From the IMG/VR virus record IMGVR_UViG_3300010885_005167, positions 1 to 54,515 of that record: a DNA stretch of 54,515 nucleotides; one strand, given 5' to 3'. A program made the position numbers and the translations under genes. The DNA comes from a virus. The notes beneath the pieces are model-generated. The model saw only the letters and a program-made list of their open reading frames with translations, made no database searches and was not told the origin of the DNA. Shown piece by piece: positions 46,479 to 54,204 of the stretch. How positions within the stretch are numbered: the first letter of the stretch is position 1; every line of letters starts with the position of its first letter.

Positions 46479-46487
46479 TTTAATTCC

Positions 46488-46769
46488 TTATTGTTTTATT
46501 AAAAATTGGCATCCTAATGCTAGCATGGTAAGTTCTTTAGGATCTTCTATTCCTATTTCAGTAATAGAAATAAGTTTCCTATTGTTATCCAAACCAAAAC
46601 TATCTCGGATAGCATATCTGCTATCCAGGTTATATTCGATCCAATGCTCGATGTCCTTAACATCAAATCTATGCTCTATTGCAAGTTTAGAAAAATGCTC
46701 TGGAATAAAAGTTAATTTTCTTAACCCTAACACCGACAAAGCATTTACTGTTCCTCTATTTAGAGACAT
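46488..46769 (-). CDS. Hypothetical protein
   Basis: 93 residues, not recognised. Mixed alpha/beta with FIPEHFSKLAIEHRFDVKDI near the start and a hydrophobic end (LTMLALGCQFLIKQ). An AGGT ribosome site and a TATAAATA octamer lie just upstream, and it follows the VWA gene by 12 bases. No motif suggests a role. Confidence 0.5.
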   Translation of the reverse strand: MSLNRGTVNALSVLGLRKLTFIPEHFSKLAIEHRFDVKDIEHWIEYNLDSRYAIRDSFGLDNNRKLISITEIGIEDPKELTMLALGCQFLIKQ

Positions 46770-46781
46770 TATATACCTACT

Positions 46782-48059
46782 TTATTTATAATAAGCAGTC
46801 TGGCCGAAGGGTGCAATTATGGAATCATTGCCGTGAACAACAAACAATGCATCGCAATAATCCTCATCACCCCAACTACCGCAAGGGTATCCATCAGTAA
46901 ACATAATGAATTTCTTTGGAATAATGTCTTCATTCTTCATAAATTCGTAATTAACATCAAAGTCAGTACCACCACCGCCCTTAACTTCATAGCTCAAAAT
47001 GTCATCAGCAGCATCGGGAGTAAACCGTGCGTAGTTGTATACTTGGGTATCAAAACACCAGAGATCCAAACGGAAATCTTTGTATTCATCCATAATACCT
47101 TTAACTTCGCTGATAAAGTCTTTGGCCATTGCGTCCGAAATACTGCCACTCATATCAATTGCTACAGACACATCAATTGTTTCTTCATTCATCATTCCGG
47201 GCAGGATAGCACCGCAATGTTGACTCTTACGATTTGGACGAGCAAAACTAAAATTGCTTTTAAAGATACTTTGGATGTTCATACGCAAAATTTGACGCCA
47301 ATCCATTTTAGGCTCAGTAAAATCACTGATCATACGACGGATACCTGCTGGCACTCGACCAGCACCGGCGGATTGTGCAGCCGCCAATACAGCTTCTTTC
47401 ATTTCTTCACGGATAGCCTTCTTTTCTTCTTCAGTTAGTTTAGGACGACCTTTGCCGTTCCCGTCCTTGTTGCCCTCTCCGTTGCCCTCTCCATCGCCAT
47501 CTCCATCGCCATCTCCATCTGCGTCATCCAGATGTTCGTCTAGCAGTTCACCAAGAGATTTAAAATCAATCTTGTCTGCTTTTTCGTATATCTCAGCATA
47601 GATTTCTTCGTAGCTCTTGCCACGATACTTGTCATCTTGATAAATTTTAATGAAGTTTGGAACTACACCAATACGTTCATCTTTAAGAATTTGATTAGCA
47701 GCATAGTCAGCTGCAATATTAGACAGCACTGGATCTCGACTGTCGCGGCGTCCCATGTGATCAAACACGTTATGCAGAACTTCGTGAGCAAACCCAAACT
47801 CTGCTTCCTTAGGAGTTAGTTTTTGTACAAAGCCGTTATTGTAATAGAATGTGCGGCCGTCTGTTGCCAATGTAGAGCACCAGTCGCTAGCATCAACTAA
47901 CTTCATCCGTGTAGCAAGATTACCAAAGAATGGATGCCTCAACAGCAAACCCACACGAGCTGTAATAAGTTTTTCAATAATTTTATTTTTTTCAAAATCA
48001 GAAAATTGGCGAGATGTCCAATCTTTTGGCATGCGTTCTTGTTTCATTACTTTAGACAT
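46782..48059 (-). CDS. VWA-domain protein with N-terminal metallopeptidase-like domain
   Basis: 425 residues. Residues ~25-165 form a putative metallopeptidase domain of the DUF2201 type with HEVLHNVFDH (HExxH at 92-96). Residues ~178-205 are an Asp/Gly/Glu-rich repeat linker (DGDGDGDGDG). Residues ~295-425 are a VWA-like domain with the MIDAS motif DMSGS (302-306), a conserved Thr in GGGGTDF (~365) and TDG (~388-390). Such proteins typically work with MoxR AAA+ ATPases, and one is encoded just upstream. The partner and substrate are unknown. It has a good ribosome site (GGAAAGGA) and its own promoter with an overlapping palindrome. Confidence 0.85.
   Translation of the reverse strand: MSKVMKQERMPKDWTSRQFSDFEKNKIIEKLITARVGLLLRHPFFGNLATRMKLVDASDWCSTLATDGRTFYYNNGFVQKLTPKEAEFGFAHEVLHNVFDHMGRRDSRDPVLSNIAADYAANQILKDERIGVVPNFIKIYQDDKYRGKSYEEIYAEIYEKADKIDFKSLGELLDEHLDDADGDGDGDGDGEGNGEGNKDGNGKGRPKLTEEEKKAIREEMKEAVLAAAQSAGAGRVPAGIRRMISDFTEPKMDWRQILRMNIQSIFKSNFSFARPNRKSQHCGAILPGMMNEETIDVSVAIDMSGSISDAMAKDFISEVKGIMDEYKDFRLDLWCFDTQVYNYARFTPDAADDILSYEVKGGGGTDFDVNYEFMKNEDIIPKKFIMFTDGYPCGSWGDEDYCDALFVVHGNDSIIAPFGQTAYYK
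46783..46790 (-). promoter_or_regulatory. T4-type late promoter (TATAAATA) for the thyA-side genes
   Basis: Exact minus-strand octamer overlapping the stop of the VWA gene and 13 bases before the ATG at 46769, followed by an AGG ribosome site. It would allow late transcription of the genes toward thyA. Confidence 0.5.
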
Positions 48060-48078
48060 AGTGTATCCTTTCCGTGTA

Positions 48079-48095
48079 AGTGTATATTATACACT
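48079..48095. promoter_or_regulatory. Perfect palindrome over the VWA promoter, probable operator
   Basis: AGTGTATATTATACACT is an 8+1+8 perfect inverted repeat. It covers the -10 hexamer of the minus-strand promoter for the VWA gene, the usual geometry for a repressor site. No regulator gene is recognised in the window. Confidence 0.6.
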
Positions 48096-48114
48096 AAATT
48101 TATCAAAAGAGCAA
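48086..48114 (-). promoter_or_regulatory. Sigma-70-like promoter for the VWA gene
   Basis: TATAAT (48091-48086) with TTGCTC (48114-48109) at a 17-base spacing on the minus strand. The -10 is perfect; the -35 shares only TTG with the consensus. It lies just downstream of the MoxR terminator. Confidence 0.6.
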
Positions 48115-48116
48115 GT

Positions 48117-48141
48117 AAAAAGGCCCTCTCGGGCCTTTTTT
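48117..48141 (-). terminator. Strong intrinsic terminator after the MoxR-type gene
   Basis: On the minus strand AAAAAGGCCC, loop GAGA, GGGCC and a T5 run form a classic rho-independent terminator that overlaps the stop codon of the MoxR-type gene. The symmetrical A/T flanks also allow function on the plus strand. Confidence 0.92.
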
Positions 48142-49222
48142 AACCTTCCATTGCTATCAGAATGTATTTTCCATATTTGGCATGGAAACGATCAAAGTTC
48201 TTCAACTTACTAGCATCAAACGGCAGTTTGTAAGTAGTCAACGCAACTTTAGAAGCCATAACAGTCAACTCAGTTGGAAAGTTATCCATAATAAACGCAA
48301 AGAAATTGTCTGCTTGAGCGTCCCAATCTTTAACTTTCTTGTCATACGCATCCTGTAATTCATAGCACAGGCTAATGCTCAATGAATACATAGCGGAAAT
48401 TTCTTTAATCTTACAAGAAGTAACTGTACCTTTTAGGATAGCAGTTGGATCAGGCATCTGTTTAGCAACACGACGGTGTGCCATAAACTTAATTGCCAGT
48501 CCTTCACCAATTGCACCAGCCACCAGGTCGGTCAATGTAGATTCATCCAAGTCGTCATCTGTCAACAGTTCGCTAACAAAACTCCAGCTACGTGGTGTAG
48601 CAAAGGCACGGCTTGGAGATTTTGGATCAAAGTCGTACAAATCTTGCTTGGCAAAACCAACATAACCAACAACTTGCTCATGCACCTTGTTCTTAACTGC
48701 CCATTCTTGCCAATCTTCGTAGTCTGATTTCAATTCAACGTGAACAAAACGGTTAGCCAACGGAGCAGGCATACGATATGTAACACCTTTATCGCCATCG
48801 CGGTTACCAGCTGCAACAATACTCACGCCTTTTGGCAAATGGTATGTGCCAACACGACGATTAAGCACCAATTGGAATGCTGCTGCCTGTGTAGCAGGAG
48901 CCGCAGAGTTCAACTCATCCAAGAACAGGATAGCAGTAGAATCTGGATCTGTAGGCAGTTCTGCAGGAGGTGCCCAAGTCATTGTATTAGACGTGGAGTT
49001 GTAATATGGAATACCTTTAATGTCAGTGGGTTCCCAAAGACTCAGACGAACGTCGATAACTTCGCGTCCTTGTTCGTCGCCTAGTTGTTTAACAATATCG
49101 GACTTGCCAATACCGGGAGGACCCCACATAAACACTGGACGCTGGATTTTAACGCATTTACGAATGCTCCGTTTTGCCTGATTAGGAGTAACGGTGCGAG
49201 TGGTACTAATTGCTTCTGCCAT
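48140..49222 (-). CDS. MoxR-type AAA+ ATPase
   Basis: 360 residues. Walker A GPPGIGKS (34-41), Walker B ILFLDE (98-103), sensor-1 Asn in AAGNRDGDKG (~140) and the arginine-finger region PAPLANRF (~152-159) define a MoxR-family AAA+ ATPase, a chaperone-like class that remodels or activates partner complexes. The C-terminal ~150 residues are helical. It lies upstream of the VWA/metallopeptidase gene, the typical partner type. It is framed by its own perfect sigma-70 promoter and a strong terminator, so it can be made independently and early. The target in the host or virion is unknown. Confidence 0.9.
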   Translation of the reverse strand: MAEAISTTRTVTPNQAKRSIRKCVKIQRPVFMWGPPGIGKSDIVKQLGDEQGREVIDVRLSLWEPTDIKGIPYYNSTSNTMTWAPPAELPTDPDSTAILFLDELNSAAPATQAAAFQLVLNRRVGTYHLPKGVSIVAAGNRDGDKGVTYRMPAPLANRFVHVELKSDYEDWQEWAVKNKVHEQVVGYVGFAKQDLYDFDPKSPSRAFATPRSWSFVSELLTDDDLDESTLTDLVAGAIGEGLAIKFMAHRRVAKQMPDPTAILKGTVTSCKIKEISAMYSLSISLCYELQDAYDKKVKDWDAQADNFFAFIMDNFPTELTVMASKVALTTYKLPFDASKLKNFDRFHAKYGKYILIAMEG

Positions 49223-49281
49223 AGTGTAATCTTTCTAAAAATTAAATTAATATTGTAGCGGTTTGCTGCTCCAATAAAATA

Positions 49282-49310
49282 ATTATACAGCAATCTTCGC
49301 TTTATGTCAA
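49282..49310 (-). promoter_or_regulatory. Consensus sigma-70 promoter for the MoxR-type gene
   Basis: TTGACA (49310-49305), exactly 17 bases, TATAAT (49287-49282) on the minus strand: a full consensus promoter. The -35 overlaps the stop codon of the upstream gene. The leader to the ATG at 49222 is about 50 bases. Confidence 0.9.
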
Positions 49311-49687
49311 GTCATTTCTGCAGATCTTTTATGTGCTCTTTGAATTTTTTCCAAATTTCCAGAGAATAAAATCAGCTGAATAGCCATTCTTTCTCCAAAC
49401 AGGTAGATTTCTTTTGGAGTTAGATAAAATGGGCAGTCAATATTGTTATCTATCCATAGTAATAATGCATTAGAAAGGAACATAGGATCCTCAAAAACCA
49501 CTCTATGGCATTTAATATCAGCTTTTAAAAGGCTTTCGTATCCTTGATCAGTTAACCCAAGTCCACCTTTATTCTTGAGTCTAGGGTTTAGCCAAATAGT
49601 TCGACGAAGTTTATCAATGGATTTATCGTCAACAGGAAAATTTAGTTGTTCTGCTACTATCTTAGTAATTTTAAGTTTTAGGTTCAT
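49307..49687 (-). CDS. Hypothetical protein
   Basis: 126 residues from the ATG at 49687; an in-frame GTG at 49702 would add five residues but the ATG has the better spaced GGTGA. The sequence is mixed with LRRTIWLNPRLKNKGGLGLT and a helical C-terminus (ERMAIQLILFSGNLEKIQRA). It overlaps the end of the next upstream gene. Small proteins of this kind recur beside the RNase H gene in T4-like phages, but no function is known. Confidence 0.55.
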   Translation of the reverse strand: MNLKLKITKIVAEQLNFPVDDKSIDKLRRTIWLNPRLKNKGGLGLTDQGYESLLKADIKCHRVVFEDPMFLSNALLLWIDNNIDCPFYLTPKEIYLFGERMAIQLILFSGNLEKIQRAHKRSAEMT

Positions 49688-50027
49688 CGGTGATTTTTTC
49701 ACCAGTTGTTAGTTTGTATACAGAAAACTCCGTTGTGCCAAACATTTTGTTTAACTTTTCTGACAAATTAAATGCATGTCCGCTGTTGGCAAACGAAACT
49801 TTCTTATATTTTGCTCCTATATCCTGTGCAACTATACTACTGGTTTTTAGATTAATCGGTTTATCTTTGTAAAAAACTGACCATACGGCATCAGACTCTA
49901 AAACTTGATCAGTTTTGTAGGATTTTTTATTTGTTATTTCTAACAGAATGGTTGGTTTAGGTCTGCTCAAAGTATACGCTCCAATAGTGCGTATATATTT
50001 AGCGGTTTTCCTAAAACTTTCCACCAT
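49671..50027 (-). CDS. Hypothetical protein
   Basis: 118 residues, not recognised. Basic N-terminus (MVESFRKTAKYIRTIGAYTL), then beta-rich with KKVSFANSGHAFNLSEKLNK near residue 75. It starts within the end of the preceding gene and its own end overlaps the next, so four genes here are chained by short overlaps. No motif suggests a role. Confidence 0.55.
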   Translation of the reverse strand: MVESFRKTAKYIRTIGAYTLSRPKPTILLEITNKKSYKTDQVLESDAVWSVFYKDKPINLKTSSIVAQDIGAKYKKVSFANSGHAFNLSEKLNKMFGTTEFSVYKLTTGEKITDEPKT

Positions 50028-50226
50028 CCATTTTAACTTCTACAGTAGATGATGCTGCTGCAAGATGATCTAGTTGCCCAGATAGTCTAGTCATTACTAC
50101 TGCTAGACTATGCTGTAAGTCGGATGCTTCTTTAATACTCAATGTTACAACTTTTTGATTGCTTTTAATTGCAATTCTAGTTTTATCTAAGAAGTCTTCA
50201 ATAGGTAACGTGTTAAGTTGTTTCAT
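50011..50226 (-). CDS. Small helical hypothetical protein
   Basis: 71 residues, mostly helix (LSIKEASDLQHSLAVVMTRL) with a short charged tail. Overlaps both neighbours by 14-17 bases. No recognised family; possibly a small oligomeric accessory factor. Confidence 0.5.
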   Translation of the reverse strand: MKQLNTLPIEDFLDKTRIAIKSNQKVVTLSIKEASDLQHSLAVVMTRLSGQLDHLAAASSTVEVKMDGGKF

Positions 50227-50695
50227 TTTTGTTTAATGTGTTAAGAACGGCCTTCATTTCTTGTGAAGTTTTAAATGGGCCTTGATACGGATTCCGTTCA
50301 AGAGTGATTAATTTTGGGCAATAACTACGTAACCAACCTTTTTGGAATTGTATAACATAGTATCCTGCACAGTATCTACTCTTACTTTTAAGATTTTTTG
50401 TATAAAGCGGAAGCCGACTTTTAACATTGTATACTGGATTATACGGTTTAGTTCTACATGGATAATTGTAGATAGTATGTGTAAGGGGTTCTATCTCAAA
50501 CTTTTGCGACTTCTTCTTATCAACTGTTGCTAAATTATCAACAATCTCTTTATAGTTGTCAATTTCAACAGTCTTACCACGCCGCAAGAATATATAACCT
50601 TTCTTGCTTTTAGCAATAGAGCCAATTTTCTTGCCGCTATCTTCAATGATCCATTCTTTATTAGGGATTAATACTTTTGAAATTGTTGCATTCAT
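50213..50695 (-). CDS. Conserved T4-like phage protein of unknown function
   Basis: 160 residues. The central block (YPCRTKPYNPVYNVKSRLPL, YVIQFQKGWLRSYCPKLITL, ERNPYQGPFKT) matches a type I recall next to the RNase H gene in many T4-like marine phages. Basic, with four cysteines that do not form an obvious zinc motif. It starts with an ATGA overlap on the exonuclease stop, implying coupled translation and perhaps a replication-linked role. Confidence 0.65.
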   Translation of the reverse strand: MNATISKVLIPNKEWIIEDSGKKIGSIAKSKKGYIFLRRGKTVEIDNYKEIVDNLATVDKKKSQKFEIEPLTHTIYNYPCRTKPYNPVYNVKSRLPLYTKNLKSKSRYCAGYYVIQFQKGWLRSYCPKLITLERNPYQGPFKTSQEMKAVLNTLNKNETT

Positions 50696-51684
50696 GCTAC
50701 ATACCTCGCATTAAGTGGTTCAGCGTAACTAGTGATTTGCTCACTAATCTTAACTAGATCATATTCGGAACATAGTTTTAACAAACGCACTCCAACCTGT
50801 GCAATGTTCTTTTCTGCTGTTGTAGCTGTACTGATTGTTTCGTTGATTAAAATCTTAATATCAGCAGGTTGTGCAGACAAATCACAAAGTTGTACATTAC
50901 GATTGTAATCATCTAACACTTTATGCTCAACACCTTCGTGGTCTGACCAACGCTGTAACATCATGTTGTTCCAAGAGTAGCCTTTTGAGTTGCGATCTTC
51001 AAATGCTTCACGGAGACCAACTTTATTCTTTGTACCCTTCTCGCGAACACCCGGATAAGCACTAAAGATATTATCACTTGTATCGCCGCGCATACATTTT
51101 TCAAAAAGTAACCATTGTGGATCAGGAGCAGGCTTTACTTCTCCAGTTTTTTTATCTTTAATTCTCTTACCTTTATCGTCAAAGTACCCTTCGTGTGTAG
51201 TTGTAATTTGCATCACACCGTTATATTGTTTGACATTGGGCGCAATTAATTGTGCAAAGTCACCATCAGTTGAGATTACAACATGAGTATCATCTGGATG
51301 ACTTTTAACCCAACCACCAATTAGATCATCTGCTTCTAATTGAGGATGCTGTAATACAGTACAATTGGTCTTGTTAGTAATATAATCTTTAAACTGATCA
51401 AACGTTTCCCAAAATACTCGGTCTTCTTCTGCCTCTCGTGGACTTTGAGCAGCACGAGCTTCAGTACGTTGTCGCTTGTAAGGAGCATATACATCCTTAC
51501 GCCAGCTACGCCCCTCTAAAAAGAAGATAACGTGATCGCCTTTAAATTCGCGCCACGCTTTTCGCACACTGCCTAATACTGTGGCAAGACTCATTCCGAT
51601 CTTATCATTCAAGTCGCCACGAGTAGCGTGTCTTGCCCGAAAGAATGTGTTTGCTGTATCTACAAGAATATATGTTTTGTTCAT
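50692..51684 (-). CDS. rnh: RNase H / 5'-3' exonuclease (T4 Rnh, FEN family)
   Basis: 330 residues; T4 Rnh has 305. It removes RNA primers and adjacent DNA on the lagging strand. FEN-type metal-binding residues are visible: ILVDTANTFFRARH (D9), EADDLIGGWV (acidic cluster), VISTDGDFAQL and MRGDTSDNI, with VYAPYKRQR forming the helical arch region. It starts at the end of the preceding small gene (one-base overlap) and heads the chain of small genes to 49307. Confidence 0.95.
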   Translation of the reverse strand: MNKTYILVDTANTFFRARHATRGDLNDKIGMSLATVLGSVRKAWREFKGDHVIFFLEGRSWRKDVYAPYKRQRTEARAAQSPREAEEDRVFWETFDQFKDYITNKTNCTVLQHPQLEADDLIGGWVKSHPDDTHVVISTDGDFAQLIAPNVKQYNGVMQITTTHEGYFDDKGKRIKDKKTGEVKPAPDPQWLLFEKCMRGDTSDNIFSAYPGVREKGTKNKVGLREAFEDRNSKGYSWNNMMLQRWSDHEGVEHKVLDDYNRNVQLCDLSAQPADIKILINETISTATTAEKNIAQVGVRLLKLCSEYDLVKISEQITSYAEPLNARYVA

Positions 51685-52037
51685 TAAGAAATCTCTGTTC
51701 GTCCATCGCCAATATTATTGACATTAATATAACCACTTCCACGTTTATCCATGTTTACTCCGGACTCAGTTCCTATATTTCTGCATAGGTCCTGAAACCA
51801 TTGATCAACTACAGATTCATCTGTATCTCCTTGATATCCGTTTGTTCTTAATTGTAGCACAAAGTATTCATTCCAGTCAAGTTCAAAGAATCCGTTGCGG
51901 ATGTCATCTTTATTAACATGAGTGTCCAGTACAGCTATCCACGGCTCTTTCTTTGCAGTTGCAATTTCTTTTGCTGTTTTTTCAATAATACCAGTTGTTT
52001 CTGGTTTGCTAAACATTTTTTTAATAAAATTAATCAT
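51684..52037 (-). CDS. Conserved T4-like phage protein of unknown function
   Basis: 117 residues from the ATG at 52037, which overlaps the upstream stop (ATGA); an ATG at 52058 would add seven residues. The first 15 residues are basic and amphipathic (MINFIKKMFSKP), followed by a charged linker. The main block (PWIAVLDTHVNKDDIRNGFF, ELDWNEYFVLQLR, VDQWFQDLCRN, RGSGYINV) is well conserved in T4-like phages as I remember them, always uncharacterised. The neighbour is the replication exonuclease. Confidence 0.7.
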   Translation of the reverse strand: MINFIKKMFSKPETTGIIEKTAKEIATAKKEPWIAVLDTHVNKDDIRNGFFELDWNEYFVLQLRTNGYQGDTDESVVDQWFQDLCRNIGTESGVNMDKRGSGYINVNNIGDGRTEIS

Positions 52038-52276
52038 TGTTTTCCTCTTAACATCCAAAATAAAAATTCTGACTTCTCTATGTAGTAATCACCATGTACA
52101 ACAAGATTCATATCTTCTCTAACTTGTCGCGATCCTTTGTAACACTGTTTACCCCATAGTGACTTTCCAGATAGATAACACTTTCTTGGAAGCCAGCATA
52201 GCTGCAACTTCCAATTGTTTACTCGATATAGTCCCCATTCTTGAGGTTCAAGATCTACTAGGTCATCCATTGGCAT
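52034..52276 (-). CDS. Hypothetical Trp/Cys-rich small protein
   Basis: 80 residues, unusually rich in Trp and Cys (NNWKLQLCWLPRKCYLSGKS, LWGKQCYKGSR). The ATG overlaps the stop of the 31-residue membrane gene by one base. The pattern WLPRKCYLSGKSLWGKQCYKG resembles small phage proteins of unknown role. No metal site can be asserted. Confidence 0.55.
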   Translation of the reverse strand: MPMDDLVDLEPQEWGLYRVNNWKLQLCWLPRKCYLSGKSLWGKQCYKGSRQVREDMNLVVHGDYYIEKSEFLFWMLRGKQ

Positions 52277-52371
52277 TATTCTCTATCCACTCTAGATTCT
52301 TCGTTAGAACGATAGCACATATATAGTACACCTACTATATATCCAAGTAAGAATCCCCAAAAGAATGTCAT
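52276..52371 (-). CDS. 31-residue single-span membrane protein
   Basis: A short frame with an ATG overlapping the queE stop (TGATG at 52373-52369). It encodes MTFFWGFLLGYIVGVLYMCY followed by the charged tail RSNEESRVDRE, the shape of a small inner-membrane protein with one helix. The stop overlaps the ATG of the next gene (TAATG). The overlaps at both ends argue that it is a real, translationally coupled gene. Confidence 0.7.
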   Translation of the reverse strand: MTFFWGFLLGYIVGVLYMCYRSNEESRVDRE

Positions 52372-53222
52372 CAAGTGCCCCACTCGTTCTTAAACAACGG
52401 AACCTGCAATCGATCACTGTAACGCACGCCTGCGTTCATTGCCATAATAGCCACTGCCTTGTTGTTTAGTGCATAGACACTTTCTACACCACCAACTGGC
52501 ATTAGATAAACGTGTCCTTCAAATCCTGCATCACGGAATTGTTTAGTTGCTTTCATAGCATCTTCAAAGTCTTGTTCAGTAGCAATAACAAACTTCAAAT
52601 ATGCTGTGCCAACTTCTTCATATTCACATACAACTTCTGGACAAATAGCATCTTCCCACTTCTCACCACTGCAAGGTAGTTTAGCACTTACACTGAATGT
52701 AAGTTCTTTACCCACTTCGCTATTCCACTTGGTCAAATAGCTTTTAAATTCTGGAGTAAGCTTCTGAGTACCATTTGTTTCAAAGGTGATCTCTTTCAAC
52801 GCCTTCATTTTAGGATTGTTCAGCAAGTCTGGATAAGCACGTTGCCAACCTAACAATGGCTCACCACCTGTGATAACAAGATGTTCATCCTTCCATTCAT
52901 GATATGGAATAATTTCCATAATGCGATCTGTAATTGCTTCGCTAGTAAGCATTGGACTAAGATCCTTAAAGTCGGGATGCCAACTAGCATAGCTGTCACA
53001 CCCTGTACTAACTAACGGTAGTTCATTATACTCTTTAAATGGATGCATAGCATTCATAACAGCAATGGTGTCTGCCTCTTTGCTTAGTTCACCCCGTGGC
53101 ATACCAAAGCCCCTACAAGAAAAATTACAACCAAAGGTTCTAAGGAACACGCTGGGCACCCCCATATATCTGCCTTCTCCCTGTATACTATAAAACAATT
53201 CTGCAATTTTAATTTTTGACAT
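52371..53222 (-). CDS. queE: 7-carboxy-7-deazaguanine synthase QueE (radical SAM)
   Basis: 283 residues. QueE rearranges carboxytetrahydropterin to 7-carboxy-7-deazaguanine, the precursor of preQ0 used in queuosine or in phage 7-deazaguanine DNA modification. Visible: FYSIQGEGRYMGVPSVFLRT, cluster Cys at 32 and 36 (GCNFSC) and probably 75 (TGCDSYASW), and the SAM-binding VITGGEPLL. Between the second and third Cys there is an insert of 38 residues, against 2 in the canonical motif. It starts one base after the galE stop. No other deazaguanine gene is in the window. Confidence 0.92.
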   Translation of the reverse strand: MSKIKIAELFYSIQGEGRYMGVPSVFLRTFGCNFSCRGFGMPRGELSKEADTIAVMNAMHPFKEYNELPLVSTGCDSYASWHPDFKDLSPMLTSEAITDRIMEIIPYHEWKDEHLVITGGEPLLGWQRAYPDLLNNPKMKALKEITFETNGTQKLTPEFKSYLTKWNSEVGKELTFSVSAKLPCSGEKWEDAICPEVVCEYEEVGTAYLKFVIATEQDFEDAMKATKQFRDAGFEGHVYLMPVGGVESVYALNNKAVAIMAMNAGVRYSDRLQVPLFKNEWGT

Positions 53223-53223
53223 A

Positions 53224-54204
53224 TTATATTTTTTTCATCCAATCTAAAGTAGTTGATACTATTGTATCTAACTGGCTATATTTAGGTTTCCATTGAGTAT
53301 CAGAAATAAAACATTGCGGATCTGCAATTAATTTATCAGGGTCACCAAACCTTCTAGGACCAAAATTATAATCAACTGCTTGACCTATAGCAGAGTTAAC
53401 TGCCTGTAATATTTCGATATTACTTATACCTTTACCTGTACCTAAATTGTACGCTTTAAATGTACTATAGTCAAGTGTGTTAGCAAGTAACAATGCCTGA
53501 ACATGAGCATCTGCAATATCGGATACATGCAAATAATCTCTTATACAGGTGCCGTCAGGAGTTAGAAAGTCATTACCATTAATAGTTAGTGTACTTTTTT
53601 CTAAAGCACTTTGTACTACCCTTGGAATTAAATGGGTGTCATTCCAGTTATTTCCTAATTCGCCTTCGGGATCACATCCAGATGCATTAAAATATCTTAG
53701 TGCAATACCTTTGTGTCCATATGCACGAACATGACTTTCAATTATGTATTCACACATTTTCTTGCTATGTCCATATGGACTAACGGGTATACCTTGTGCA
53801 GATTCCGCAATAGGAACAATACAATCATTACCATATGTTGCAGCACTACTACTAAAAATAATAGTACCAGTCCACCCAGCTTGAGAAAGATCGTCTAGCA
53901 TTTGATTTGTCTTAGCCACATTGTTATTATAATACTCGCCAGGATTGTCTATGCTAGGACCAACAAGACTTGTACCAGCAATATGTATAATTGCATCAAC
54001 GTTGTTTATTTTGGCAACTTTTGCAGTAATATTTACAAAGTCATCAACAATCAATTCATCTAAGAATTGAGCAGCAGCTGGAATTGTCATTTCACGATCA
54101 ATACCAATTACACGATATCCAGCACGACGAAAGGCCTTGGCGGTATGACTACCGATAAAGCCCATCGCACCTGTGATAATTACTTGTTTAGTATTTTGTG
54201 TCAC
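53224..54204 (-). CDS. galE: UDP-glucose 4-epimerase-like NAD-dependent epimerase (GalE family)
   Basis: 326 residues, the usual length for GalE. Extended SDR motifs: TGAMGFIGSH (NAD-binding, 11-20), HIAGTSLVGPS, FSSSAATYG (Ser near 119-120), YGHSK (Tyr144/Lys148) and ALRYFNASGCDP. It would interconvert UDP-glucose and UDP-galactose or a related sugar nucleotide, suggesting supply for glycosylation of phage DNA, proteins or host surface. It overlaps the preceding glycosyltransferase-like gene by 17 bases and is followed directly by queE. Exact substrate cannot be read from sequence. Confidence 0.9.
   Translation of the reverse strand: MTQNTKQVIITGAMGFIGSHTAKAFRRAGYRVIGIDREMTIPAAAQFLDELIVDDFVNITAKVAKINNVDAIIHIAGTSLVGPSIDNPGEYYNNNVAKTNQMLDDLSQAGWTGTIIFSSSAATYGNDCIVPIAESAQGIPVSPYGHSKKMCEYIIESHVRAYGHKGIALRYFNASGCDPEGELGNNWNDTHLIPRVVQSALEKSTLTINGNDFLTPDGTCIRDYLHVSDIADAHVQALLLANTLDYSTFKAYNLGTGKGISNIEILQAVNSAIGQAVDYNFGPRRFGDPDKLIADPQCFISDTQWKPKYSQLDTIVSTTLDWMKKI

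Noticed and set aside
46833-47438. 201-codon plus-strand frame opposite the VWA gene
   Set aside because: Antisense to a gene with clear HExxH and MIDAS motifs; composition is not protein-like.
47490-47522. Short tandem repeat of CCATCGCCATCT type
   Set aside because: It is the coding sequence of the Asp/Gly linker of the VWA protein, not a CRISPR or regulatory array.
48740-49084. 114-codon plus-strand frame opposite the MoxR gene
   Set aside because: Antisense shadow of a confidently identified AAA+ ATPase.
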